From: Saprospiraceae bacterium
GTDB lineage: Bacteria > Bacteroidota > Bacteroidia > Chitinophagales > Saprospiraceae
Direction of reading: 5' to 3'
DNA: 56,262 nucleotides
Assembly: GCA_020630775.1 (NCBI GenBank)
Contig: JAHDIN010000022.1
Location: 1-56,262 of the forward strand
The notes under the pieces were generated by a model. It saw only the letters and a list, made by a program, of their open reading frames with translations. It ran no database searches and was not told the origin of the DNA. A program made the position numbers and the translations under genes. Shown in pieces: positions 28,483 through 38,354 of this stretch (its first letter is position 1; every line of letters begins with the position of its first letter).

Positions 28483-29244
28483 GTGAAAAGAGTCTTTCTT
28501 GAAATTAAGTTTAATGGTTCTGCTTATTCTGGTTGGCAGATACAACCCAATGCACTTACGGTACAAGAATGCATTGAAACATCAATTTCCAAGATCTATA
28601 ATCAAAAGATCACAATTCTTGGTTGTGGCAGGACTGATGCTGGAGTGCATGCTTCGCAATTCTACTTACATGTAGATATCCCTGAAGAATTATTTGATAA
28701 TAACTTATTAGCGCATAAATTAAATGGCTTATTGCCAAAAGATATTTCTGTAGTAAACATTCTTAATGTTTCAAATGAAAGTCATGCAAGATTTGATGCA
28801 ACTTACCGAGCTTATAGATATCATCTCCATTTTCATAAAGATCCTTTTTTAAATGGTACCTCATTTAGATATAATCAATCACAAAGACCAGTATTTGAAG
28901 ATTTAAATAAAGTAGCAGAAATAATAAAAGCCTATTCAGACTTTTATCCTTTTTGTAAAACCAAAAATGATCTTGATCATTACCGTTGTGAAATATATGA
29001 GGCACTTTGGACTCAAAACTCAAATAACCAATATTCTTTCTATATAAGTGCCAACAGATTCCTAAGAGGGATGGTGCGTTTAATTGTTGGGACTTGTATT
29101 AAAGTATCTATAGGTGCCATCTCCGTTGATGAATTAAGAGTTGCTTTAGATAATCAATCCAGACTTAAAAAAGCTTGGGCTGTACCACCAGAAGGTTTGT
29201 TTTTAGTAAGCGTCAAATATCCTTATATACATTCTGATGTATAA
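28483..29244 (+). CDS. truA: tRNA pseudouridine(38-40) synthase TruA
   Basis: TruA makes pseudouridine at positions 38-40 of the tRNA anticodon arm. The 253-residue protein has the family signature CGRTDAGVHA with catalytic Asp52, and later motifs such as FDATYRAYRYHL and NRFLRGMVRLIVGT. The start is GTG at 28483, which gives the normal N-terminus KRVFLEIKFNGSAYSGWQ. Length is typical. Its last eight bases overlap the next gene. Confidence 0.95.
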   Translation: MKRVFLEIKFNGSAYSGWQIQPNALTVQECIETSISKIYNQKITILGCGRTDAGVHASQFYLHVDIPEELFDNNLLAHKLNGLLPKDISVVNILNVSNESHARFDATYRAYRYHLHFHKDPFLNGTSFRYNQSQRPVFEDLNKVAEIIKAYSDFYPFCKTKNDLDHYRCEIYEALWTQNSNNQYSFYISANRFLRGMVRLIVGTCIKVSIGAISVDELRVALDNQSRLKKAWAVPPEGLFLVSVKYPYIHSDV

Positions 29245-30511
29245 AATACTTTTCTATACAAATGATCATTCAGCCAAGCTAAAGTATGTTATTAAGCATA
29301 TGATGGATCAGTTAGATAGTGTTCATTACTTGATTTCATCTGAACTGCATCAGGATGTTGATTTAATCATTTGTTATGGCTTAGATAAACCATTGATTAA
29401 ATCTCTTCCAACATTTACAATTCCTTATACTGACTATTTTTCAAGATTTGACAAAGATAGAAAGCCCACAATTGAAAGGGTTTTATCTTTACGCCAAGCT
29501 GAATTTAATTTTGATTTATTTGCGGCTATCTTTTTTCTTTTATCCAGGGTGGAGGAGTATGCTAAAGATGATCTTGATGTGCACAAAAGATTTAAATCAA
29601 GCACTAATCTTTTGGTAAAAAAGGGTCTTCATGAGTACCCTGTAGTCGATGAGTGGATAATTGCATTTGCTCATCTGATTAATGAAGCGAGTAATCATAA
29701 GCTTCAGATAAATTCTAAATTTAAGTGCTTATCTACGATAGATATAGATCATGTTTATGCTTTTAAAGGGAAGCCTTTGTTGCATAGTATTGGGTCTAGT
29801 TTAAAAGATGTCTTAAGCTTAAATTTTAAGCGACTTAGAGATCGCTTTCAAGACTTTGATCCTTTTGATACCTATGCTTTAATGCATGATATTAATAGTA
29901 GGTATGATCTAACACCGCATTACTTTATTCTTACATCTGATAAAACGAAGTATGATCGATCACTCAATCCAGCGCATCCTTTATTTAATAATGTAGTCAA
30001 GTCTATAGCTGAATATTCCAAAATAGGGATCCACCCCTCATACTATGGTTCTGAAAGTTTATCAAGTATTCAAAAGGAGTTAAATATTCTTTCTTCAATT
30101 ATAGGGTCGGAAATCGATACTTCCAGATTCCATTTCTTGCGCATGCAATTGCCAGACTCATTTAATTATTTAGAGTCAATTGGAATTAAAGAGGATTATA
30201 GCCTAGGCTTTGCGGATAGAATTGGTTTTCGATCAGGTACCAGTAAGCCTTATTATTGGTATGATATACACAAGGATCAAGTTACTGATTTGTTGATAAT
30301 GCCATTCCAGATTATGGATGTAACATTGAATAAATACTTACAGCTTGATCAAAAGGAAGCTGTAATGCAATGTCAACTTATTATTGATCGTGTTAAGCAA
30401 GTCAATGGGCAATTTGTATTAATCTGGCATAATAGCTCATTTTATGATCATGAAGGTTGGGCCGGTTGGGACAAAGTCTATTCTGAAATTTTAGCTTATG
30501 CGACTGCATAA
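29237..30511 (+). CDS. Polysaccharide deacetylase-like protein
   Basis: The 424-residue protein has an N-terminal domain of about 160 residues seen in Bacteroidota deacetylase-like proteins, then a NodB-like fold. STIDIDH near residue 172 supplies the metal-binding aspartates and histidine, and IGIHPSYYG near 260 supplies a second histidine. Members act on cell-wall or capsular sugars, but the exact substrate cannot be told. No signal peptide is seen. It overlaps truA by eight bases and ends 15 bases before a transporter gene, so the three genes form an operon. Confidence 0.78.
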   Translation: MYKILFYTNDHSAKLKYVIKHMMDQLDSVHYLISSELHQDVDLIICYGLDKPLIKSLPTFTIPYTDYFSRFDKDRKPTIERVLSLRQAEFNFDLFAAIFFLLSRVEEYAKDDLDVHKRFKSSTNLLVKKGLHEYPVVDEWIIAFAHLINEASNHKLQINSKFKCLSTIDIDHVYAFKGKPLLHSIGSSLKDVLSLNFKRLRDRFQDFDPFDTYALMHDINSRYDLTPHYFILTSDKTKYDRSLNPAHPLFNNVVKSIAEYSKIGIHPSYYGSESLSSIQKELNILSSIIGSEIDTSRFHFLRMQLPDSFNYLESIGIKEDYSLGFADRIGFRSGTSKPYYWYDIHKDQVTDLLIMPFQIMDVTLNKYLQLDQKEAVMQCQLIIDRVKQVNGQFVLIWHNSSFYDHEGWAGWDKVYSEILAYATA

Positions 30512-30526
30512 ATATATCTTAGCAGG

Positions 30527-32011
30527 ATGAATGCATCTATGGTATCTCCGACTGTTTTATTAATTACAGTTATGGCTTATTTCCTTATTCTAAAATTGAT
30601 ATCATTCTGGACGAGTCGTCAAGCGGATACACAAACTTTTTTTAGCGCTAATAAAAATTCACCGTGGCTTTTGGTGTCGATTGGTATGATTGGGACAACT
30701 TTGTCGGGAGTGACATTTATATCAATTCCAGGCGTAATCGGCTCGGATGGTTTAAACCAATCCTACTCCTATGTGCAAATGGTATTTGGTTTTCTACTTG
30801 GCTATGCTGTGATAGCTTTAGTCTTGATGCCCATTTATTACAAGCAAAACTTAGTCACTATTTATGGCTATCTACAAAATCGTTTTGGCTTTTGGGCTTA
30901 TAAGTTGGGAGCGTTTTATTTTTTGCTTTCGAGGATAATAGGTGCTTCGTTCAGGTTGTATTTGGTAGCCTTGGTAATGCATCCATTTATTTTAAAGCCA
31001 TTCGGAATTTCTTTTGAACTCACAATTATTGTAACCCTCTTGTTGATTTGGTTTTATACTTATAAAGGAGGGATTAAGACTATTGTTTGGACCGATACTA
31101 TCCAGACGGTGGCGATGATATCAGCAGTTATTTTTACTACTGTAGCTATCTGTAAAGAATTGGATATGAGTCTTTTTGATATTCCTGCTCAAATCAAATC
31201 TGCAGGATATGGACAGATTTTCTTTTTCGAAAATGGCTGGTCAGATCCTAATAACTTTTATAAACAATTTTTTGCGGGTGCTTTGTTGGCTATAGTCATG
31301 ACTGGGCTTGATCAAGATATGATGCAAAAGAATTTGACATGCAGAACACTCAAGGATGCGCAAAAAAATATGTTTTTGTTTAGCATCGTTTTATTTTTTG
31401 CAAAACTTTTATTCATTACCCTTGGTGCCATTCTTTATATATATGCTGCAGAAAAAGGATTGACGCTTCCAGACCGAACTGACCAAGTTTACCCTTTTAT
31501 TGCTCTAGAGCACTTGACGCCTTTCGTAGCAATTACATTTATTATTGGTCTAATTGCTGCGGCATATTCTAGCGCGGATTCTGCATTGACGGCTTTGACT
31601 ACCTCCTTTTGTGTAGACTTCCTGAATTTTGAAAAAGGACATCTTTCAGAAGATCAAAAGAAGAAGCATCGACTTATTGTTCACATAGCTTTTACATTCG
31701 TTCTATTTGTAGTGATCTATATTTTCAATAAATGGAATAATATGGCCGCTATAAATGGGGTATTTAAAGCAGCAGGTTATACATATGGACCTCTTTTGGG
31801 TTTATTTACTTATGGTATTCTTACTAAGCGAGCTTCTTGGGATAAATGGATTCCATTAGTTGTTTTGATTTCTCCGGCACTGACTTTTATAATTGATATC
31901 AATTCAGCAGATTGGTTTGGAGGATTAAAGTTTGGCCATTTCATTTTAGCAGTGAATGGTCTAATAACATTTATCGGATTGTATATTTTGAGTCTAATAA
32001 AAAGAGGATAA
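30527..32011 (+). CDS. Sodium:solute symporter family protein
   Basis: The 494-residue integral membrane protein has about 13 hydrophobic segments and the SSS-family pattern: an early GMIGTTLSGVTFISIPG segment, a YKGGIKTIVWTDTIQ motif near residue 180, and AAAYSSADSALTALTTS near 345, which resembles the sodium-site region. It should couple Na+ entry to uptake of a sugar, amino acid or other solute; the substrate is unknown. It follows the deacetylase-like gene closely and ends at a bidirectional terminator. Confidence 0.9.
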   Translation: MNASMVSPTVLLITVMAYFLILKLISFWTSRQADTQTFFSANKNSPWLLVSIGMIGTTLSGVTFISIPGVIGSDGLNQSYSYVQMVFGFLLGYAVIALVLMPIYYKQNLVTIYGYLQNRFGFWAYKLGAFYFLLSRIIGASFRLYLVALVMHPFILKPFGISFELTIIVTLLLIWFYTYKGGIKTIVWTDTIQTVAMISAVIFTTVAICKELDMSLFDIPAQIKSAGYGQIFFFENGWSDPNNFYKQFFAGALLAIVMTGLDQDMMQKNLTCRTLKDAQKNMFLFSIVLFFAKLLFITLGAILYIYAAEKGLTLPDRTDQVYPFIALEHLTPFVAITFIIGLIAAAYSSADSALTALTTSFCVDFLNFEKGHLSEDQKKKHRLIVHIAFTFVLFVVIYIFNKWNNMAAINGVFKAAGYTYGPLLGLFTYGILTKRASWDKWIPLVVLISPALTFIIDINSADWFGGLKFGHFILAVNGLITFIGLYILSLIKRG

Positions 32012-32020
32012 TACAAAAAA

Positions 32021-32052
32021 AGAAGCCCCCTAAAACAGAAGGCTTCTCTTTT
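32021..32052. terminator. Bidirectional terminator between convergent genes
   Basis: AGAAGCC (32021-32027) pairs with GGCTTCT (32041-32047). A run of A precedes it and a T-rich run follows, so it can serve the symporter on the plus strand and the peroxidase on the minus strand. Confidence 0.82.
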
Positions 32053-32078
32053 TCAATCTTTGTGATAAAACTACAGTA

Positions 32079-33512
32079 TTATCTTACAATCAACTTTTGT
32101 ACAGATTTTTTATCTGCTTGTATGATTTCGATAATGTAAGTTCCAGATTCGAAATCTCCTTTGTTTAAAGTGTATTGGTTAGATAAAGTGTTTTCTAGTT
32201 TTATAGTTTGACCACTAATATTCATGATATGAATCGTAGTAGGTGTATTGCCATTGCTGTCAAATTCAATTAATGACTGATCGGCCATTGGGTTAGGACG
32301 AACTACTAAGTTTTCAACAGGTTCGTTTGTAGATGTTCCTATCTTAAATGGATCAGACCACATCTCATGAGTTGTCAAATTGTGATCTGTTAAAGTCATT
32401 AAAAATGATTTTAAAGCACCTTTTTCTTCTTCAGTAAATTGGAATCCACCTGCTGGGATAAATCCATTTTCTGTCCATTTATTTTCGATAACTTCTGATG
32501 AGTAATGTTCTATTACTTCATCAAGACTATTAAATCTTCCATCATGCATATATGGAGCAGTCAATTCAATATTCCTTAAAGTTGGAATTTTAAATAGATG
32601 ATTAAAGAAAGGATCTAGCACACCAGCACCGATGTCATCTGGATCTTCAGGTAAGCCATTGTTGAAAATATCAGGGAAGAAAAATAAAGGAGATTCTCCA
32701 TTAAAGTCAAATCCATTTGGAAACATGCCGTGCGGATCATGACCTCCTTGACTATGGCAAGAAGTACAATTTTCAGAGAATAAGTTAAGGCCTAATTTCT
32801 CTGTATCAGTGAATCCTTCAAAATCGTTGGAAGCTTCTTTGTCAAATTTGGATTCGAAAGTGACCATTGAAGAAATGAAATGAACCAAGGCATTGATGAT
32901 TTTATCCTCAGTAATGATGCTTGTATTGTAAGCATTTTGAAATAACTCTGGATAGTAATTGGTTTCAGATAATTTTTCAATGATATCCGTCAGATTCGCT
33001 CCGATTTCGTTTTCATCTTTTAAAGGTAAACGGATCATTTCATGTAAATCCGTTTCTTTCATGTCCCAAAGAAAATGTTCTTTATTTGACCAGAACAAAT
33101 CGTTGAGATGCATTGAATTTCTTTTAGTAGGAGAAATGACTCCTTCACTAAATGATTTACTATCTGCAAAAGATAGCTTTTGGTCATGACATGATCCACA
33201 TGAGATATCTTCTAATGCGGAAAGCTTCACGTCATAAAATAAAACCCGTCCTAAAGTAGCTACGTCATCTTCTATATCTAAAACTCTAGCATGATTGATA
33301 CCTGTAGATCCATATCCTAATGTATCATCCGCAGAAGGATTGGATATATGATCTGGAATTTCAATGTCCTTATAATTAAACGGCGTAGAAGGCAATTTAG
33401 GCCCTTCGTTTACGGCTGTAAAAACATAAGATGATTGACTTGAGTCGGCGAAGTTTGAGAAAATGAGTGCCATAACGGCGAGACTAATGGAAACTAATAG
33501 TATTCTCTTCAT
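32079..33512 (-). CDS. Di-haem cytochrome c peroxidase-like protein with T9SS tail
   Basis: The 477-residue protein has an N-terminal signal peptide (about 1-22) and two haem-binding CxxCH motifs, at residues 105-109 (CGSCH) and 249-253 (CTSCH), as in the CcpA/MauG family. A conserved APYMHDGRF stretch lies near 328. The last 75 residues form a T9SS type A sorting domain (VVRPNPMADQSLIEF...). The family reduces H2O2 or oxidises cofactors in the periplasm; here the tail directs the enzyme across the outer membrane, which is unusual for the family in general but seen in Bacteroidota. It stands alone, convergent with the symporter gene. Confidence 0.88.
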   Translation of the reverse strand: MKRILLVSISLAVMALIFSNFADSSQSSYVFTAVNEGPKLPSTPFNYKDIEIPDHISNPSADDTLGYGSTGINHARVLDIEDDVATLGRVLFYDVKLSALEDISCGSCHDQKLSFADSKSFSEGVISPTKRNSMHLNDLFWSNKEHFLWDMKETDLHEMIRLPLKDENEIGANLTDIIEKLSETNYYPELFQNAYNTSIITEDKIINALVHFISSMVTFESKFDKEASNDFEGFTDTEKLGLNLFSENCTSCHSQGGHDPHGMFPNGFDFNGESPLFFFPDIFNNGLPEDPDDIGAGVLDPFFNHLFKIPTLRNIELTAPYMHDGRFNSLDEVIEHYSSEVIENKWTENGFIPAGGFQFTEEEKGALKSFLMTLTDHNLTTHEMWSDPFKIGTSTNEPVENLVVRPNPMADQSLIEFDSNGNTPTTIHIMNISGQTIKLENTLSNQYTLNKGDFESGTYIIEIIQADKKSVQKLIVR

Positions 33513-33645
33513 AATGATTACAAATTTGTGACAATTAAATATAAGCTATTTTTTTCAGTCATAGGTCAATCAAAAGGCCTAAGAAGTCTGTAAAAACAAC
33601 TCATTTATGTTAATAAGTGTATTTTTCGACAAATAATTGCCAATT

Positions 33646-34449
33646 ATGCCCAAAGTCACAGAGCAAAATTCACTATATCAAGATTTAGAATTGATGGATA
33701 CTAAAACCATCATTTCTAGTATCAATGAAGAAGATCAAAAAGTTGCGTCTGCTGTAAACAAAATTTTACCATCAATCGAGAAGCTTATTAATGCTGTCTA
33801 TTTAAGGTTAAATAATGGTGGTCGCTTGTTTTATATTGGTGCGGGCACAAGCGGGCGATTAGGAATATTGGATGCTTCAGAATGTCCGCCTACATTCGGG
33901 GTTTCTCACGATTTAGTGATTGGTTTAATTGCAGGAGGTGATGGTGCAATAAGAAAAGCCGTAGAATTTGCAGAAGATAATCAAGGCCTTGCAAAAGAAG
34001 ATTTAGAAAATTATCAAATTGGAAAGGAAGATTTTGTAATTGGTATAGCAGCAAGTGGTACCACACCCTATGTAATTGGAGGGCTAGAGTTTTGTCAAAA
34101 TCAAGCCATAGATACAGGTTGTATAACATGTAATCCTGGAGCACCAATAATTGAGTATGCTGATTTTCCAATAGTTTGTAATGTGGGTCCTGAATTTGTT
34201 ACTGGTAGCACCCGAATGAAGGCAGGTACTGCACAAAAGATGATATTGAACATGATCACAACAACAGTGATGATTAAACTTGGTCGCGTCAAAGGAAATA
34301 AGATGGTAGATATGCAATTAAGTAATAATAAACTAGTCGATAGGGGCACAAGAATGATCATGGAAAATACAGATCTCGATTATGATACTGCTAAGCATTT
34401 GCTGCTTGAAAAAGGGTCTGTGAGAGATGCTATTCAAAGTCTGGATTAG
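33646..34449 (+). CDS. murQ: N-acetylmuramic acid 6-phosphate etherase
   Basis: MurQ cleaves the lactyl ether of MurNAc-6-phosphate during recycling of peptidoglycan sugars. The protein (267 residues from ATG at 33646; TTG at 33637 would add three) is a SIS-domain enzyme with GRLFYIGAGTSGRLGILDASECPPTFG, GGDGAIRKAVEFAEDN and TGSTRMKAGTAQKMILNM motifs, all typical. No transporter or MurNAc kinase gene is next to it. Confidence 0.95.
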   Translation: MPKVTEQNSLYQDLELMDTKTIISSINEEDQKVASAVNKILPSIEKLINAVYLRLNNGGRLFYIGAGTSGRLGILDASECPPTFGVSHDLVIGLIAGGDGAIRKAVEFAEDNQGLAKEDLENYQIGKEDFVIGIAASGTTPYVIGGLEFCQNQAIDTGCITCNPGAPIIEYADFPIVCNVGPEFVTGSTRMKAGTAQKMILNMITTTVMIKLGRVKGNKMVDMQLSNNKLVDRGTRMIMENTDLDYDTAKHLLLEKGSVRDAIQSLD

Positions 34450-34549
34450 GATTTTTTGGATTTTGAGATGATAGAATTTTTCTATTAGTAACTGGAAATT
34501 AATTTATCAAAAAGAACTTCAAATTCGGTAATTAATTAAATGTTGATGA

Positions 34550-34939
34550 ATGAAAAATAAGGAGCTTACGCATAAGATTATTGGCTCTGCTATGAAGGTA
34601 CATTCCACCTTGGGAAATGGATTTCAAGAAGTAATTTATCAAAGAGCATTAGCCATTGAGATGGAAAAGCAAGGATTATCCTTTGTTCGCGAAATGAAAA
34701 TGGATATTTTATACGATGGTCATCACATTGGAAAACGGAGAGTGGATTTTTTTGTAGAAGATAAGATTATGCTCGAGTTAAAAGCTGTAATAAAGTTGGA
34801 AGATGCTCATTTAGCTCAAGCCATGAATTACTGTCAGGCATATAAATTGCCAATTGGTCTGTTAATCAATTTCGGTAGCCGAAGCTTAGAATTCAAAAGA
34901 GTCTACAATCTCAATCATCCTGAGAATAAAAAATCCTAA
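34550..34939 (+). CDS. GxxExxY protein
   Basis: The 129-residue protein belongs to the GxxExxY family, common in Bacteroidota and often found in many copies. The naming motif is GFQEVIY at about residues 24-30, and the later part has the DFFVEDKIMLELKAV pattern of PD-(D/E)XK-like nucleases (Asp, Glu and Lys spaced suitably). The function is not established. It stands alone between murQ and a convergent T9SS gene. Confidence 0.88.
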   Translation: MKNKELTHKIIGSAMKVHSTLGNGFQEVIYQRALAIEMEKQGLSFVREMKMDILYDGHHIGKRRVDFFVEDKIMLELKAVIKLEDAHLAQAMNYCQAYKLPIGLLINFGSRSLEFKRVYNLNHPENKKS

Positions 34940-34989
34940 AATCAAATAATCTAACGAATCCTAATCCAGACAAGGGAGTATTTTATTCA

Positions 34990-36648
34990 TCAAATTTTTA
35001 CAAACTTATAACTGTTGCCCAACTCATCCCTCACTATATATAAGCCTTTAGACCAATCCTCTACAGAAATTGATACTTCATGATTTTTAAGCTGTATGAC
35101 ATCTGTCATTTGCTTACCATTAGCATCAAAAATAATTAATGAACAGCTTTCGCATGCTGTAATTTTTTGAATGAATAATTGTTGCGTTGCTGGATTAGGG
35201 TAAAGCGAAATTGTCGCAGGTTTATGACTATTTATGGATGGATATACTAATGTGATTTTTTGTTTTGAGTCTTCGTCAAGATTCGAAAAATCCAATTGAC
35301 CACCATTCATATAAATTGTTAAACTGGCTTCTGGTTCAAAGGTTTTTATACTGCTCCCTTTTCCAAATTTTAACCTTGTGCTGGGTTTTAAATCTACAAA
35401 AGTAGGGGAGGCATTGTTTTCTAGAATAATTAGTTGTCCATTAAAGTTTAATGTAGCATTTTCTTTTAGATCTATAGAAGCACCTGGTCTAAGACTCAAC
35501 AATCCTTTACCTTGAGAGCCGTATTGAATTTCATTGTCTTTCTCGATGACCATTCGGGCTTGATCTCGAAATTGTAGACAAGATAGTTGATTGCCAAATT
35601 CGATCTGGCCACCATCAAAAACAAATGCATCTTCTCCGCCACTAATCACTTCAATAAATGGAGGTAAACAAAAACCTTCGCTAGAATTTACCAAATTAAT
35701 TATGTGACGTAATGAATCATTACCTGTGGTACTAACTAAAGCACCTCTCAATTGTGTATGGCTTTGAAACACAAGTTGAGACTCTTGCCCCATAACAATG
35801 TTAATAAGAGATCTTTCTGTTGAGTCTTGGGGTGTGATCTCATAGTAATGGATGTTGTCTTTAGAAGGCAAACCTGGGATGTCATGCTTAACCATTAAAT
35901 GTCCAAAAGGAAATCCTGTAAAAGATTTATAGAAAAATTCCGAGTCAACAATATAGGCACTGCCCGTTTTAAAACTGTTAGGAATAACTCTAGTCTCGAA
36001 TTCATTCCAGAAGAAGTCTTCAAACTCACTAAAAGAAATAGAAGATTGTAAAATCAATCTCGTTTCATCGGTGTATTCATCAAAAGCAGCAGCAATTACT
36101 ATTTTGAATAATTCTTGATTTTCTAATTTCGAGGTTGCCAGACAAGATATATAGTTAATAGCGTTGTTATTTCCATTTCCTATAAAGAATGCCAGTGCGT
36201 TATCTATTGTTATGGTATCAAAATATTCTTCATTTTCAAATTCTCCTTTAATAATAAAGCTCAAATAAGACTTCATTTCCGGTGGGCAATTACTATTAGG
36301 ATTGTCACAAAAACTTCCATCAAATAATCGCATGGCGAAGCTTATTGAATAGCCAAAATTCGAATTAATAGGATATCCTTCAAGGGTATCGGATTCGAAA
36401 AATAATACACGTTCGTTATCTAATTGATCTAGCTCTATGCCTGAAGAATAATCATGACATTTTTCAATTTTAGGTCCATCCAATAAATCATTTTCCGTAG
36501 TAAATATGGTCCAATCTTCTAATGTCGATATGATAGTGTTATTGTCTCCACATTCAATAAATTCTTCATTTAGAGGAATGAAAAAGAACTGGCCGTAATA
36601 GTGCGATAAATTCGTAAGAAAGAGGATAAACAGAATGGCGTATTTCAT
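34990..36648 (-). CDS. T9SS-exported protein of unknown function (552 residues)
   Basis: A signal peptide (about residues 1-19) is followed by a beta-rich region. The region 300-460 has repeated short strands with LxF or IxF patterns that could form a parallel beta-helix. The last 75 residues are a T9SS type A sorting domain (ISLYPNPATQQLFIQ... ending YKFVKI). A pair of cysteines near 512-515 lies within the sorting domain. I recognise no catalytic motif. It is probably a surface protein. Confidence 0.75.
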   Translation of the reverse strand: MKYAILFILFLTNLSHYYGQFFFIPLNEEFIECGDNNTIISTLEDWTIFTTENDLLDGPKIEKCHDYSSGIELDQLDNERVLFFESDTLEGYPINSNFGYSISFAMRLFDGSFCDNPNSNCPPEMKSYLSFIIKGEFENEEYFDTITIDNALAFFIGNGNNNAINYISCLATSKLENQELFKIVIAAAFDEYTDETRLILQSSISFSEFEDFFWNEFETRVIPNSFKTGSAYIVDSEFFYKSFTGFPFGHLMVKHDIPGLPSKDNIHYYEITPQDSTERSLINIVMGQESQLVFQSHTQLRGALVSTTGNDSLRHIINLVNSSEGFCLPPFIEVISGGEDAFVFDGGQIEFGNQLSCLQFRDQARMVIEKDNEIQYGSQGKGLLSLRPGASIDLKENATLNFNGQLIILENNASPTFVDLKPSTRLKFGKGSSIKTFEPEASLTIYMNGGQLDFSNLDEDSKQKITLVYPSINSHKPATISLYPNPATQQLFIQKITACESCSLIIFDANGKQMTDVIQLKNHEVSISVEDWSKGLYIVRDELGNSYKFVKI

Positions 36649-36755
36649 AATAATGAAGTAAGTGTAAATAATGACTTACTACAAATTAAGAATTTTGTAC
36701 CAACCCTCAATCTTGTCTTTAGAAAATGTCGTAGTGAAGTGTAAAATAAAAGTGA

Positions 36756-37457
36756 TCAAATGCTCAAGAAGTCATCCTGATCCCTTCTTAACTGTTCTGC
36801 TCTTTCGGCACGTGTCATGTCGAAAGCGTCTCTAGGAAGAAAATGTTCTTTAGGTTCGTCATCATCTCCTTCCCAAGGATCATAGTTTTCTTCATCTTTC
36901 TCAATGATGCCTTTCATTAACCAGGCCACGCCCATGCCCATGATGGCACCCATTAAATGGCTTTCCCAGGAAACACCTTCCTGAATAGGTAAGACCCCAC
37001 TCAAATAACCACTATAGAGAATGGTCACTACTAGCGCTAAAATGATTGACTTAATGTTTCTTCTGAATATGCCACTACCGAAAATAAAAGCAATAAGGCC
37101 ATAAACAACACCACTGGCGCCGATATGATACACTGATCTTCCAAACATCCAGACTGCCGCTCCAGTAAGTAGGTAAATTAATATGAAAGATGGCCAAGCA
37201 ACACGCTTGTAGAAAAAGTGAATCATCGTTGAACTTACAAATAAGGGCACCGAATTAGAGAAAAGATGTTCCCAACTTCCATGTATAAGCGGGGAGGTGA
37301 GGACACCAATCAGCCCATCAATTTCTCTTGGATATACACCCCATTGAGCGAGTGACAACTGACTTGTATATTTATAAATATGAACAGCCCATATAATGAC
37401 CAGTAAAGTTATACTGAATCTAAGTGCTTTATAGAGTTGTTTGACTGAGCTATCCAA
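36756..37457 (-). CDS. Rhomboid family intramembrane serine protease
   Basis: The 233-residue protein has six or so hydrophobic segments and the rhomboid dyad: Ser115 in HIGASGVVYG and His167 in WESHLMGAIMG. A conserved HGSWEHLFSNS motif (about residues 59-69) lies in the loop after the first segments. It cleaves transmembrane substrates within the membrane. The tail after residue 185 is acidic and cytoplasmic. It starts 8 bases downstream of the neighbouring coiled-coil gene, so the two share a transcript. Confidence 0.93.
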   Translation of the reverse strand: MDSSVKQLYKALRFSITLLVIIWAVHIYKYTSQLSLAQWGVYPREIDGLIGVLTSPLIHGSWEHLFSNSVPLFVSSTMIHFFYKRVAWPSFILIYLLTGAAVWMFGRSVYHIGASGVVYGLIAFIFGSGIFRRNIKSIILALVVTILYSGYLSGVLPIQEGVSWESHLMGAIMGMGVAWLMKGIIEKDEENYDPWEGDDDEPKEHFLPRDAFDMTRAERAEQLRRDQDDFLSI

Positions 37458-37465
37458 TGATTTCT

Positions 37466-38191
37466 TTAGTTATATCTACGTTGGACGAGCTTGATAAAGT
37501 TCCTTGCCTTTTTTAGTTTCCCAGCAGAAGTCCAGTCGTATTTTGAAGCGACACTTCTCATCAATACATTTTTTGCCTCTTCAAAAGTAGACAGACCATT
37601 TAATGCAACAAGCATATTATCCATCTCTTCTTTGTTACCTCCAAACAATTCGTTTTGAGTAAAGATTCTTTCGTTAATGCTCATGGCTCTAGTCAAATCT
37701 TGTATAGGTGTTTGACTTAACTTATCAGAAATTTCACTGCTATTACCATCCATCACAAATAATTCCTGCAAAGCACCATCTACTTTAGGTTGGACAGATT
37801 CAGCTATTGTAACAGGCTCTTTCTTAATCTCCTCTTTAAGAGCTTGGTCAACCTTTTTTATTTCAGCTTCATGCGATGCTTGCGTCGCAATCTGCGACTT
37901 TACCTTGCGAACTTCGACTTCATCTTCTACAACTGATGATTTCGTATCCTTATGTTTTTGCTTTTTAAGTTTCTTCTCAAGCTTTTTTCTCTTCTTAATT
38001 TTTTTTGCCATCTGCTCCGCTTCCAAATCTTTTACTTCTTCAATATCTGACATAGCAATGCTGTCATATAGATCGATGACATAAGCTTTCAAAAGATCTT
38101 TCTCAGTTTGACTGGCTTCTCCGATTTCATTAATTAGATCGTATAAACGGTTAATCTTTTTAAGAATTTTTGAAACGTTATTCAGGTCCAT
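37466..38191 (-). CDS. Conserved Bacteroidota coiled-coil protein of unknown function
   Basis: The 241-residue protein has an N-terminal helical part, a strongly basic helical stretch (about residues 68-85, many KK pairs), a charged linker, and a C-terminal helical domain (about 170-238) with the motif NERIFTQNELFGG and a tail KLVQRRYN. I recall the C-terminal part from many uncharacterised Bacteroidota proteins. No signal or membrane segment is seen, so it is cytoplasmic. It precedes the rhomboid gene by 8 bases. Confidence 0.7.
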   Translation of the reverse strand: MDLNNVSKILKKINRLYDLINEIGEASQTEKDLLKAYVIDLYDSIAMSDIEEVKDLEAEQMAKKIKKRKKLEKKLKKQKHKDTKSSVVEDEVEVRKVKSQIATQASHEAEIKKVDQALKEEIKKEPVTIAESVQPKVDGALQELFVMDGNSSEISDKLSQTPIQDLTRAMSINERIFTQNELFGGNKEEMDNMLVALNGLSTFEEAKNVLMRSVASKYDWTSAGKLKKARNFIKLVQRRYN

Positions 38192-38262
38192 TATCGTAGT
38201 TTATTTAGAGCTATTAAACACATTACAAGAATTTATAATATATCAAAAACCAATCCTTTTTT

Positions 38263-38270
38263 TAGTTTTG
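38263..38270 (+). promoter_or_regulatory. Possible -7 box upstream of tdk
   Basis: TAGTTTTG fits TAnnTTTG, 84 bases before the tdk ATG. No convincing -33 element is visible. Confidence 0.35.
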
Positions 38271-38354
38271 ACGCTATAAATAACTACTTAGTTCTCATTT
38301 TTATTGAGATATTGGATTATAACATTGTTAAAAATCAAATAATAGCCAAATTAC

